Part shown: positions 8,587-16,246 of the stretch, one piece after another
Numbering within the stretch: the first letter of the stretch is position 1
Layout: each line of letters starts with the position of its first letter
DNA from: Paraburkholderia ferrariae NBRC 106233
Lineage (GTDB): Bacteria > Pseudomonadota > Gammaproteobacteria > Burkholderiales > Burkholderiaceae
Length of the DNA stretch: 64,000 bases
Assembly (NCBI RefSeq): GCF_000685035.1
Contig: NZ_BAYB01000036.1
Coordinates: forward strand, 34,854 to 98,853
Direction of reading: 5' to 3'
Notes under the pieces: generated by a model
What the model was told of the DNA's origin: nothing
Seen by the model: the letters and a program-made list of their open reading frames with translations, nothing else
Database searches by the model: none
Position numbers and translations under genes: made by a program

Positions 8587-9177
8587 ATGCAAGCCGTTAT
8601 CCGGATTGGTCAAAGACAGGACTTCGACAACGAGGACATCAACGAGATGTATCGCCTGCGCGCCCGCGTGTTTCGGGACCGCATGGGCTGGGACATTCCC
8701 ACCATCGCAGGCATGGAGGTCGATGGTTACGACGCGCTCGGACCCCATTACATGCTGATCCAGGAGACGTCGGGGCGGGTGCGCGGCTGCTGGCGCATGA
8801 TGCCGACCGAGGGGCCGAACATGCTGCGCGACACCTTCGCGCAGTTGCTGCACGGCGAGAGCGCGCCGGCCGGCCGGCAGATCTGGGAATTGAGCCGCTT
8901 TGCGATCGAGTCGGACAACGAGCAGGCATTCGGCTTTGCCGAACTGACGACGCAGGCGATCCGCTCGGCCATCACCTTCGCCGACCGCATGGGCATTCAG
9001 CGCTACGTCACCGTGACGACCACGCCGATCGAGCGCATGCTGCGCCGCACCGGCATGGAGATCGCGCGCCTCGGGGCGCCGCAGCGCATTGGCGTGGAAA
9101 ACGCGGTCGCACTCGATATCGCCATGAGCCAGCAGACCCATACGGCCATGTTCGGCCAGATGGCGACGGCCGCCTGA
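8587..9177 (+). CDS. braI: Acyl-homoserine-lactone synthase (BraI-like)
   Basis: A 196-residue LuxI-family synthase that makes an acyl-homoserine lactone from S-adenosylmethionine and an acyl carrier. The eight near-invariant residues of the family are all visible: Arg25, Phe29, Trp35, Asp46, Asp49, Arg70, Glu101 and Arg104 (YRLRARVFRDRMGW, EVDGYD, CWRMMPT, WELSRFAI). The ATG at 8587 follows GGGAGAAATGCC. An alternative out-of-frame ATG at 8582 is ignored. It is downstream of a lux-box-like palindrome and divergent from rsaL, so positive feedback by BraR and damping by RsaL are expected. Homology to BraI suggests a long-chain 3-oxo signal. Confidence 0.9.
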   Translation: MQAVIRIGQRQDFDNEDINEMYRLRARVFRDRMGWDIPTIAGMEVDGYDALGPHYMLIQETSGRVRGCWRMMPTEGPNMLRDTFAQLLHGESAPAGRQIWELSRFAIESDNEQAFGFAELTTQAIRSAITFADRMGIQRYVTVTTTPIERMLRRTGMEIARLGAPQRIGVENAVALDIAMSQQTHTAMFGQMATAA

Positions 9178-9333
9178 GCCATCTCCCGACTGGCTGAAAT
9201 AGCCGGCCGAAGTCGCCGGCGCCGCGCCGCAAGGAGTTTACGTCATTTGTCTGATAAATGCACCGCGAGTGGCTACCGCAAGGCCACCCCGGCGCAACGG
9301 AACAATCGGACAACCCGGGACACCGCTTCTTTT

Positions 9334-10908
9334 TTAGCGAGGTGCCGCCGCGGTCCCTTTGCCGAAGCGGATATGTGAAATCCGCCGCACCAGCAGCGCG
9401 GCCGCCAGCGCCGCGACGCCGGTCAGCCCGATGCCGACGTGAATGGCATCGACCAGCACGTGCCGCACCGCCTCGATGAGCCCCGCGCCGTCGAGGCTCG
9501 CGGCCTTGAGCTGCGCCACGAGCGTCTCGCGCAGCGTCGGGTCCACAAGGACGCGCGGGTCCGCCAGCTGCGGCGCCCAGCGCGCCTGCATGGGGGCGCC
9601 CAGCACCGCCAGCGCGTCGCCCACGCCCGCCGCGTAGCGGTGGTTGACGATCGTCGCGACGACGCTGGTGCCGAGCATGCCGCCCACCATCCGCGTGGAT
9701 TGCAGGAGTGCGGTGGTGATGCCGAAGCGCTCGCGCCCGGCAATCTCCTGGCCAAACACGTTCAGATTGTTGAGGATGAACCCAAGCCCGATGCCGACCG
9801 CCGACATGGCGAGTTCGAGCCACAGGTGCTGCGTGTCTCGCGTGGCGAACGCGAGACACGCCGAGGCGATCACGAGCAGGCCGAAGCCGACGGTGAGGAT
9901 GGCGGTCGGCTTGGGCAAACGGATCACGATGCGCGTGTTGATCAGGCTGCCGAGCGCGATGCAGGCGGCTATGGGCGTGGCGAGCAGCCCCGCCTCCTGG
10001 GGCGACAGGCCAAACCCGCCTTGCAGCAGCAGCGGCGCGAAGAAAATCAGCGAGAACATCACGAAGCCCGAGAGCGTCGAGAGCGTGAACAGCGTGACGA
10101 GCTGCGGATCGCGAAAGAGATCGAGCGGGATGATGGGGTGCGTCGCGCGCCGCTCGCATATCAGGAGCGCCGCCGCGCCCGCAATCACGACGGCGGCCAG
10201 CGCGAGGCTCCCTGCCGAAAGCCCTTCCTTGGGCACCGCCTCGATCAGCGTCTGGAAACTGCCCAGCACGATCGCGACGAGCGCGGCGCCCGTCCAGTCG
10301 ATGCGCACCTCGCCCGTGCGCACCGGCCGGTAAGCAGGCAGGTGCGCCCAGATGAAGTACAGCGCGAGCGCGCCGACGGGCAGATTGACGAGAAACGTGG
10401 AACGCCAGCCGAAGTGCTCGCTGAGCCACCCGCCCAGCGAGGGACCGGCCGCCGTGCCGATGCCGTAGGCCGCCGCCATGACCACCTGCCAGCGCACGCG
10501 CGCACGCGGATCGGGAAAGAGATCGGGGATCGAGGCGAACGCCGTGCCCACCATCATGCCGCCGCCGATACCCTGCAGGGCGCGCGCCACGGCAAGAAAG
10601 CGCATGCCGCTGGCGAGCCCGCACAGCACCGAGGCGACCGTGAACACGATCACCGCGGCGATCACGAAACGCTTGCGCCCGAAGTAGTCGCCGAGCCGGC
10701 CGAACACCGGCACGGTCACGATCGAGGCCAGCAGGTAGGCGCTGGCAATCCAGGCATAAAATTCGAAGCCGTGGAGTTCGGCGACGATCGACGGCAACGC
10801 GGTGCTGACGACGGTCTGGTCGAGGGCGACCAGCATGTTGACGAGGCCGATGCCGAGCATGGCAAGGAGCGCGTCGCGAAACGGCAGGGGCTTGGGGGCA
10901 GAGGTCAC
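9334..10908 (-). CDS. DHA2-family multidrug MFS exporter (EmrB/QacA type, 14 TMS)
   Basis: Inner-membrane drug:H+ antiporter of about 524 residues. Fourteen hydrophobic segments can be counted. Conserved MFS motifs are present: ALDQTVVSTALPSIV in helix 1, FGRLGDYFGRKRF after helix 2, and ALQGIGGGMMVG in helix 4, which is motif C-like for the DHA2 family. I chose the GTG at 10908 (product MTSAPKPLPFRDALLAML); a TTG twelve codons upstream is possible but gives an unlikely N-terminus. Neither has a good Shine-Dalgarno. It is convergent with braI. Whether it exports a quorum-sensing-related molecule cannot be told from sequence. Confidence 0.85.
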   Translation of the reverse strand: MTSAPKPLPFRDALLAMLGIGLVNMLVALDQTVVSTALPSIVAELHGFEFYAWIASAYLLASIVTVPVFGRLGDYFGRKRFVIAAVIVFTVASVLCGLASGMRFLAVARALQGIGGGMMVGTAFASIPDLFPDPRARVRWQVVMAAAYGIGTAAGPSLGGWLSEHFGWRSTFLVNLPVGALALYFIWAHLPAYRPVRTGEVRIDWTGAALVAIVLGSFQTLIEAVPKEGLSAGSLALAAVVIAGAAALLICERRATHPIIPLDLFRDPQLVTLFTLSTLSGFVMFSLIFFAPLLLQGGFGLSPQEAGLLATPIAACIALGSLINTRIVIRLPKPTAILTVGFGLLVIASACLAFATRDTQHLWLELAMSAVGIGLGFILNNLNVFGQEIAGRERFGITTALLQSTRMVGGMLGTSVVATIVNHRYAAGVGDALAVLGAPMQARWAPQLADPRVLVDPTLRETLVAQLKAASLDGAGLIEAVRHVLVDAIHVGIGLTGVAALAAALLVRRISHIRFGKGTAAAPR

Positions 10909-11175
10909 GGGGAAATTACGGCAGCAATCCGGCGGGAGCAGCAAGAGAAAAGAGTCGCCACAATAGCGAGATGACAGAGCGCATGCAAGCCTTGCGCCGG
11001 ATGCGCGAAATTTGACCGGCCTTCGTGCCGCATCTATTTTTAATACACCGGCGCTGCATCTTTTTCAGCGATCATTTAAGCTCCCTGTCAGAGTGCGCAC
11101 GACGCCCGGCCAGGCCGCTTCAGAGCGGCGGCTTCAGAGCCGTGCGCGTCCCGGTTCCATCCCAGCGGAGGTTTC

Positions 11176-11640
11176 ATGTACAAACGCATCCTTGTGGCGG
11201 TCGATGGCAGCGATACGTCGCGCCGCGCCTTCGAAGCCGCGCTCGAGCTCGCGAAGACCATGGGCGCGATCCTGCAGCCCTATTACGTGATCGAGAACAC
11301 GCCGATGTATTTCGAGGCGCCTGGTTACGACCCGTCCATCCTGCGCAACCAGATGATCGCGCAGGGCAACGAACTCGCGGCGCAGATGGACCAGATCATG
11401 CGCGAGCGCGGAGTGCAAGGCGCGATGACGACAGGCGAAGCCTCGTCGATCGACGACGTGCCGACGCTTGTGCTCAACGCAGCAAAAACGGCCGGCGCTG
11501 ACCTGATCGTGATGGGCACGCATGGGCGCCGCGGGTTCCAGCGGCTCATTCTGGGCAGCGTGGCGGAGCGCTGCGTGCGTCAATCGACGCTGCCGGTCCT
11601 GCTGATCCCTTCTGCCGCCGGCGCCACCACGCCCGTATAA
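11176..11640 (+). CDS. Universal stress protein (UspA family)
   Basis: A 154-residue cytoplasmic UspA-fold protein starting MYKRILVAVDGSDTSRRAF. The ATP-binding motif G-x2-G-x9-G-S is complete in the segment GTHGRRGFQ...LGS near residues 112-127, so this is likely an ATP-binding member. A Shine-Dalgarno (GCGGAGG) precedes the ATG. The adjacent downstream gene is an FNR-type regulator; in beta-proteobacteria usp genes are frequently in FNR-type regulons, but no clear TTGAT-N4-ATCAA box was found upstream of this one. Confidence 0.9.
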   Translation: MYKRILVAVDGSDTSRRAFEAALELAKTMGAILQPYYVIENTPMYFEAPGYDPSILRNQMIAQGNELAAQMDQIMRERGVQGAMTTGEASSIDDVPTLVLNAAKTAGADLIVMGTHGRRGFQRLILGSVAERCVRQSTLPVLLIPSAAGATTPV

Positions 11641-11686
11641 TCAAGAGATATCAGGATCGCCCCTGAAACTTGACAAACGTCCGTTT

Positions 11687-11708
11687 GCGCGTGTCCCTTG
11701 ACACGCGC
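11687..11708. terminator. Perfect 9-bp stem-loop after the usp gene
   Basis: GCGCGTGTC pairs with GACACGCGC around a CCTT loop, 47 bp after the usp stop codon. No U-tract follows on either strand. It could be the usp transcript's 3' structure or a dyad operator for the downstream FNR-type gene. A terminator role is the simpler reading. Confidence 0.45.
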
Positions 11709-11821
11709 AGCCTCTGATGCCGCGCAAAGCGGCACATCTCAAAAGCGCGTCATTTTGCCGCCGATCAAAGACGGAAACACGGTGGGACAATGCTCCAGCA
11801 CAAATAAACAGGAGCAGGCAG

Positions 11822-12577
11822 ATGTTGACCCCGACCGTCGTCTCTCATAGCACAGTGCGCCGCACCCACCGCCCTGCCGCGGCCGGCCCGCGCAGTTCGG
11901 CCCGCTGCTCCGGTTGTTCAATGCGTCACCTCTGCATGCCCCAGGGCCTCACGTCGGACGACATACCCAAGATCGAAGCGCTCATCTGCAGCGCGCGCAG
12001 CGTGCGCCGGGGCGAGGCGCTCTACCGCTCGGGCGATCCATTCGACAATCTCTACGCCGTGCGCTCCGGCTCGCTCAAGACCGTCATGGCGCATCGCGAC
12101 GGCCGCGAGCAGGTAACGGGCCTGCGCCTCGCCGGCGACCCGCTCGGCCTCGACGGCATCAACACCGACACCCATACGAGCTCCGCCATTGCCCTCGAAG
12201 ACAGTTCGGTGTGCATCATTCCGTACGCGGCGCTCAAGCACCTGTGCCGCGAGGCCGGCGCGATGCAGGATCGCCTGCACCGGCTGATGAGCGAGCAGTT
12301 GTACCGCGAATCGTCCCAGATGATGGTGCTCGGCTCGCTTTCCGCCGACGAACGTGTGGCGGCCTTCCTGCTCGACGTGTCCGAGCGCAATGGCCAGCGC
12401 GGCTATTCGCATGCGGAATTCAACCTGCGCATGACGCGCGAAGACATGGGCAGCTATCTCGGCATGACGCTCGAAACCGTGAGCCGGACCTTGTCGAGAT
12501 TTCAAAAGCGTGGCCTGATCGACGCGCAAGGCAAGCTCATCCGCATCGTCGATTTCGAGGGTTTGCGGCAAATCTGA
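11822..12577 (+). CDS. fnr: FNR-type oxygen-sensing Crp/Fnr regulator
   Basis: A 251-residue Crp/Fnr regulator. The N-terminal cysteine cluster Cys29-x2-Cys32-x5-Cys38 (CSGCSMRHLC) and Cys131 (SVCIIPY) match the four ligands of the oxygen-labile 4Fe-4S cluster of FNR, so oxygen sensing is likely. A cyclic-nucleotide-like beta-roll spans roughly residues 45-165, and the C-terminal winged helix has the recognition sequence LETVSRTLSR with the Glu-x2-Ser-Arg pattern that reads TTGAT half-sites. The ATG at 11822 follows AGGAGCAGGCAG. It lies 181 bp after the usp gene. A global role in low-oxygen adaptation is expected from the family. Confidence 0.92.
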   Translation: MLTPTVVSHSTVRRTHRPAAAGPRSSARCSGCSMRHLCMPQGLTSDDIPKIEALICSARSVRRGEALYRSGDPFDNLYAVRSGSLKTVMAHRDGREQVTGLRLAGDPLGLDGINTDTHTSSAIALEDSSVCIIPYAALKHLCREAGAMQDRLHRLMSEQLYRESSQMMVLGSLSADERVAAFLLDVSERNGQRGYSHAEFNLRMTREDMGSYLGMTLETVSRTLSRFQKRGLIDAQGKLIRIVDFEGLRQI

Positions 12578-12694
12578 GCCCCGTGGCGGTCACACCGCCC
12601 ATCCCCCGCGCGCCTGTCGGCCGGCGCGCGGCCGCCTCTTCGGGGCGTTCTCTCCCCTTCCTACCCTTTTCTGCTCTGGCACCTGGCCGGGCGT

Positions 12695-12709
12695 TGGCAC
12701 AACTTCTGC
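12695..12709 (+). promoter_or_regulatory. Possible sigma-54 promoter for the EgtB-like gene
   Basis: TGGCACAACTTCTGC has GG and GC at exact -24/-12 spacing, differing from consensus in one base of the -24 block and one of the -12 block. The predicted start near 12721 is about 37 bp before the ATG at 12758. No enhancer-like site or bound activator is obvious, so this remains a match by eye. Confidence 0.4.
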
Positions 12710-12757
12710 GGCGGCGGTAAAGTCACGAACACTGCCCAAGCATGGAGAAATGCCGAA

Positions 12758-14038
12758 ATGCCTCTCCCGCCTACGCCCACTTTCGCCGAGCGCCTCACCG
12801 CCGCCCGCGCAGCGAGCGACGCGCTCTTCGACATCGTCAAGCCGGAATTTCTCTACGAGCGCCCGATCCGCGAGCGGCATCGGATCGTGTTCTACATCGG
12901 CCATCTCGAAGCCTTCGACCTCAACCTCTTCGACCGGCGCCTGTTCGACCTGCCCTCCGCCGATCCGCAACTGGACCGGCTGTTCGCATTCGGCATCGAT
13001 CCCGTCGATGGCGCCCTGCTGCCCACGGACGCGCCGGCCGACTGGCCCAGCCTCGCCGAAGTACGCGCTTACGGTCACAAGGGCCGCCAGCGCATCGACG
13101 AGCAGTTGGCGCGGCTCGACCTGCCCGCCGCCACGTCCCACCCCGGTTCGCCAGCCCAGTTGCTCAACGTGGCGATCGAACACCGGCTCATGCACGTCGA
13201 AACCCTCGCATACATGCTCCACCAGTTGCCGCTCGACCAGAAGCAGGCGAACGGCGCCCCGCGCAGCCTGCCCGATCATCTCTATGCCGTGACGCCTGCG
13301 ATGGTCCCGGTGCCGGCCGGCCGCACCGAACTGGGCATGACCGCCGAGCGCGGCGTATTTGGTTGGGACAACGAATTCGGCGAGCAGCAGGTCGATGTGC
13401 CGGCCTTCGAGATCGACCGCTATATGGTCACGAACGGCGCGTTTCTGGACTTCATCGAGGATGGCGGATACCGGAACCCGTCGCTCTGGACCGACGCCGA
13501 CTGGGCCTGGAAGGCAGCGCAAGGCGTAACGCATCCCGTGTTCTGGTCGAACACCGAGTCAGGCTGGCGGCTGCGGACCATGTTCGACGACATTCCGCTA
13601 CCGCTTTCCTGGCCCGTCTACGTGAGCCATGCGGAAGCGAGCGCCTTCGCGCGCTGGCGCGGTGCGCGCCTGCCGAGCGAAGCGCAGTGGCAACGCGCCG
13701 CACACGGCGCCCTGCCGGGCCACACCGACAACTTCGACTTTCGCGACTGGAATCCCGTCGCCGTGGACGCGACGCCGGACAGCGCCAGCACGTGGGGCGT
13801 GGAAGGTCTGTACGGCAACGGCTGGGAATGGACCTCGACAGTGTTCGGGCCGCTGCCGGGCTTCACGGCATTTCCGTTCTACGAAGGTTACTCGGCCAAC
13901 TTCTTCGACGGCCAGCACTATGCGATGAAGGGCGGATCGGCACGCACTGCGGCGTGCATGGTGCGGCCGACCTTTCGCAACTGGTTTCAGCCGCACTATC
14001 AATTCGTGTATGCGGGGTTCCGCTGCGTGGCCGATTGA
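12758..14038 (+). CDS. EgtB/SUMF1-type non-haem iron enzyme (DinB_2 + FGE-sulfatase domains)
   Basis: A 426-residue protein. The N-terminal DinB-like four-helix domain has the likely iron-binding histidines His49 (FYIGHLEAFD) and His142/His146 (IEHRLMHVET). The C-terminal formylglycine-generating-enzyme-like domain follows (RYMVTNGAFLDFIEDGGYRN, ARLPSEAQWQRAA, GYGNGWEWTS-like GNGWEWTST, GGSARTA). This pairing is that of EgtB, OvoA and SenA sulfoxide or selenoxide synthases, which join Cys, gamma-Glu-Cys or a selenosugar to trimethylhistidine. No egtD methyltransferase, senB or senC lies beside it, so the substrate cannot be named. It follows fnr by 180 bp, with a possible sigma-54 promoter between them. 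Confidence 0.75.
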   Translation: MPLPPTPTFAERLTAARAASDALFDIVKPEFLYERPIRERHRIVFYIGHLEAFDLNLFDRRLFDLPSADPQLDRLFAFGIDPVDGALLPTDAPADWPSLAEVRAYGHKGRQRIDEQLARLDLPAATSHPGSPAQLLNVAIEHRLMHVETLAYMLHQLPLDQKQANGAPRSLPDHLYAVTPAMVPVPAGRTELGMTAERGVFGWDNEFGEQQVDVPAFEIDRYMVTNGAFLDFIEDGGYRNPSLWTDADWAWKAAQGVTHPVFWSNTESGWRLRTMFDDIPLPLSWPVYVSHAEASAFARWRGARLPSEAQWQRAAHGALPGHTDNFDFRDWNPVAVDATPDSASTWGVEGLYGNGWEWTSTVFGPLPGFTAFPFYEGYSANFFDGQHYAMKGGSARTAACMVRPTFRNWFQPHYQFVYAGFRCVAD

Positions 14039-14108
14039 GACGACGGCAGGCGATAGCTGACCCGAAAGGCCCGCTATCGCTCCGGTCTGACCCGCGCTTG
14101 CGGTGCCC

Positions 14109-14315
14109 TTAACCCGCGAACTCCGCCCCCTTGAGGGCATCGTAAATCTCGGCCATCGGCACGTCGCCCGCCTCGCTGCGGATATAGGCGTTGAACGCCC
14201 GCTCGTACAACTCGCGGCCGCGCGCGGCATCCAGCGAGAGCTCGAAACACCCGATAGCAAACTCCGCCATCCTGTCCGCGTCGACGAGCAGGCGCTCGGC
14301 TTTCTTCTGATCCAT
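14109..14315 (-). CDS. Small hypothetical protein (68 aa)
   Basis: A 68-residue, highly charged protein starting MDQKKAERLLVDADRMAEF. It is predicted to be almost all alpha-helical (two or three helices). A GGGTAGGG Shine-Dalgarno-like stretch precedes the ATG and codon use is native. There is no signal peptide or membrane segment. It is convergent with the EgtB-like gene. The function is unknown to me. Confidence 0.6.
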   Translation of the reverse strand: MDQKKAERLLVDADRMAEFAIGCFELSLDAARGRELYERAFNAYIRSEAGDVPMAEIYDALKGAEFAG

Positions 14316-14395
14316 TTCCCTACCCTGCGGCGACTGCGCCGAAAAACATCAGGCGCGCATGTTACCGCAAGCATACGCTCGCCGCGCGCACTTGT

Positions 14396-14410
14396 TCTTG
14401 CGACGCAAGA
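14396..14410. promoter_or_regulatory. Perfect 15-bp palindrome upstream of the SDR gene
   Basis: TCTTGCGACGCAAGA is a perfect dyad (7-bp arms, single-base centre) in the 211-bp gap between two divergent genes, 117 bp before the SDR start. It looks like an operator. No regulator gene is adjacent, so the binding protein is unknown. Confidence 0.4.
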
Positions 14411-14526
14411 CTGTTTGTCCATGGTGGGTGTTCGAGATCCTGGGGGATACGCCTACAGTGAGTTCCCATCGGGTCCGTCGATTCGACCGGCCAGCAGGCC
14501 GAGCCACCTACACCGTGAGAAACATC

Positions 14527-15234
14527 ATGAGCCACTCCAAAGTCATCATCGTTACCGGCGCGTCGCAAGGCATTGGCGCCGAAACCGCCAAGGCGTTCCG
14601 CGCGCAGGGCCATCGCGTCGTCGCCGTGGCGCGCTCGATCGCGCCGACCATCGAAGCCGACTACATTGCCATTGCCGGCGACATCGGCGACCCCGCCACC
14701 GCGCGCCGCGCAGTCAACGCCGCCGTCGAGCATTTCGGCCGCGTCGACACGCTCGTCAACAACGCCGGCATCTTCATCGCCAAGCCCTTCACGCAGTACA
14801 CCGCGGAGGAATACGCCGCGACCCTGAACGTCAACCTGAACGGCTTCTTCTACATCACGCAGTTCGCCATCGAGCAGATGCAGAAGAACAGCAGCGGCCA
14901 CATCGTCACCATCACGACGAGCCTTGTCGATCACGCGAACAGCAGCGTACCTTCGGTGCTCGCCTCGCTGACCAAGGGCGGCCTGAACTCGGCCACGAAG
15001 TCGCTCGCCATCGAATACGCAAAGGCCGGCATCCGCGCCAACGCCGTGTCGCCCGGCATCATCAAGTCGCCGATGCACGCCCCCGAAACGCACGCCAGGC
15101 TCGCAGGCATGCACCCGGTCGGCCGGATGGGCGAGATGAGCGACATCGTCAACGCGATCCTCTACCTCGATTCCGCACCGTTCGTTACCGGCGAGATTCT
15201 TCACGTCGACGGCGGCCAGAGCGCCGGCCGTTGA
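14527..15234 (+). CDS. SDR-family protein with the catalytic Tyr replaced
   Basis: A 235-residue short-chain dehydrogenase/reductase-fold protein starting MSHSKVIIVTGASQGIGAETA. The cofactor motif TGASQGIG and the NNAG motif (VNNAGIF) are intact. At the active site the usual Tyr-x3-Lys reads Ala-x3-Lys (LASLTKGGLN), so the general-acid Tyr is absent while the Lys remains. The C-terminal end (VTGEILHVDGGQSAGR) is typical of classical SDRs. It may have altered chemistry or a non-catalytic role. It is monocistronic, with a 15-bp palindrome upstream. The substrate is unknown. Confidence 0.82.
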   Translation: MSHSKVIIVTGASQGIGAETAKAFRAQGHRVVAVARSIAPTIEADYIAIAGDIGDPATARRAVNAAVEHFGRVDTLVNNAGIFIAKPFTQYTAEEYAATLNVNLNGFFYITQFAIEQMQKNSSGHIVTITTSLVDHANSSVPSVLASLTKGGLNSATKSLAIEYAKAGIRANAVSPGIIKSPMHAPETHARLAGMHPVGRMGEMSDIVNAILYLDSAPFVTGEILHVDGGQSAGR

Positions 15235-15462
15235 GCACGATCCCGTGTCGGCGATGCGCCCCGCGGCATTCGTTTGCGCGGGCGCTCGTCGCAGAGAAAC
15301 CTGTCTAGAAGCATTGTGTCCTGCGGCTAATCCCCGCTCGTTTGCAGCAGTCTTTCACCGGATGAAGGGAATGCCGGGCACACGTATAAAGCAATACGCA
15401 CCGCAAATCTGGCGGATAATCTCTCTTGCAATACTCGTTTGAGATCCTGATGGGGAACTGCC

Positions 15463-15735
15463 ATGAGAGGCATCTTCGGCTTGCTCGGTGTAGCTGCATT
15501 CGGCGCCGCGCTCGGTCCGCTAGGCTGGTTAGTCTGGCTTGATTACACGCAGGCGCTGACCGCCATTCTGACCTATCAACTCGTGATTGCGATTCTTGTC
15601 GCGTTGCTGATAGGTGCGTGTTGTCTTGCAGCCAATTGCGCCTTGAACCGGCGCCCTCCTGTGGCCCGGACTGCGCAGGCGCAGGCACGGGGCGGCCAGG
15701 CCAGAAGCAGCGAGAAGACACCTCGGCCCAACTAG
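15463..15735 (+). CDS. Possible small membrane protein (90 aa)
   Basis: A 90-residue frame starting MRGIFGLLGVAAFGAALG. Two hydrophobic segments (about residues 4-26 and 34-60) are followed by a basic, polar tail. A weak Shine-Dalgarno (TGGGGAACTGCC) precedes the ATG. No family is recognised. The hydrophobic pattern favours a real two-helix membrane protein, but the gene is otherwise unsupported. Confidence 0.42.
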   Translation: MRGIFGLLGVAAFGAALGPLGWLVWLDYTQALTAILTYQLVIAILVALLIGACCLAANCALNRRPPVARTAQAQARGGQARSSEKTPRPN

Positions 15736-15943
15736 CGTTGCTCCAAAGAAGTCGCGCTATCGGCGCCCTCCCGCTCGCGCGTCACACGGCCTCTGCCCGG
15801 CCACTGGTGTAACGTGAACGCACGTCGCCAGATGCTCATGTATTAGCGTTCGCAAGCCGGTTCTCATGCCTTAGCAGCAGGCTTTCGCCGGCGACGTCTC
15901 TCCCGGATGCGGGCCCAGGAAATTCAACTCCATGGAGTCTGGC

Positions 15944-16190
15944 ATGAAGCCGATCGTTGGCCGTCCGGCGACAGCCGCCATATTATCCGTAGTCCTTACT
16001 ATCTGTTGCACAAACGCCGGCTTCGAACCCGCACGCCACCCGGGCCGCTGCAAGAAAAGCGAATCATTTGCTGGAGCGTCGGGTGATCGATGCCCTGTCG
16101 AAGGGCAACGGGGATATCGCCGACATTCGCGTGATTGCCAAGCACGGTGAGGTCGATCTGGCCGGCGTCATCTTCGCCGTTGTCCTTGCA
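15944..16190 (+). pseudogene. Decayed BON-domain protein
   Basis: An ATG at 15944 opens a hydrophobic signal-like N-terminus (MKPIVGRPATAAILSVVL) that soon runs into nonsense. In another frame, roughly 16041-16190 translates to RKANHLLERRVIDALSKG followed by DIADIRVIAKHGEVDLAG, which reads as the start of a BON domain as in OsmY-type periplasmic proteins. The domain then ends abruptly with no second half. A frameshift near 16020-16050 and a 3' truncation explain both pieces. The upstream 15736-15943 and the downstream end at the MFS gene hold nothing else. Confidence 0.45.
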
Positions 16191-16246
16191 TTCCCGATGC
16201 CGCGCCGCAGCGCCAGAACCCTCTGGGAACGGCAACGAGATATGCC

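Noticed and set aside
9439..10974. 511-codon plus-strand open frame over the DHA2 exporter
   Set aside because: Charged low-complexity antisense translation; the minus strand gives a proper 14-helix transporter.
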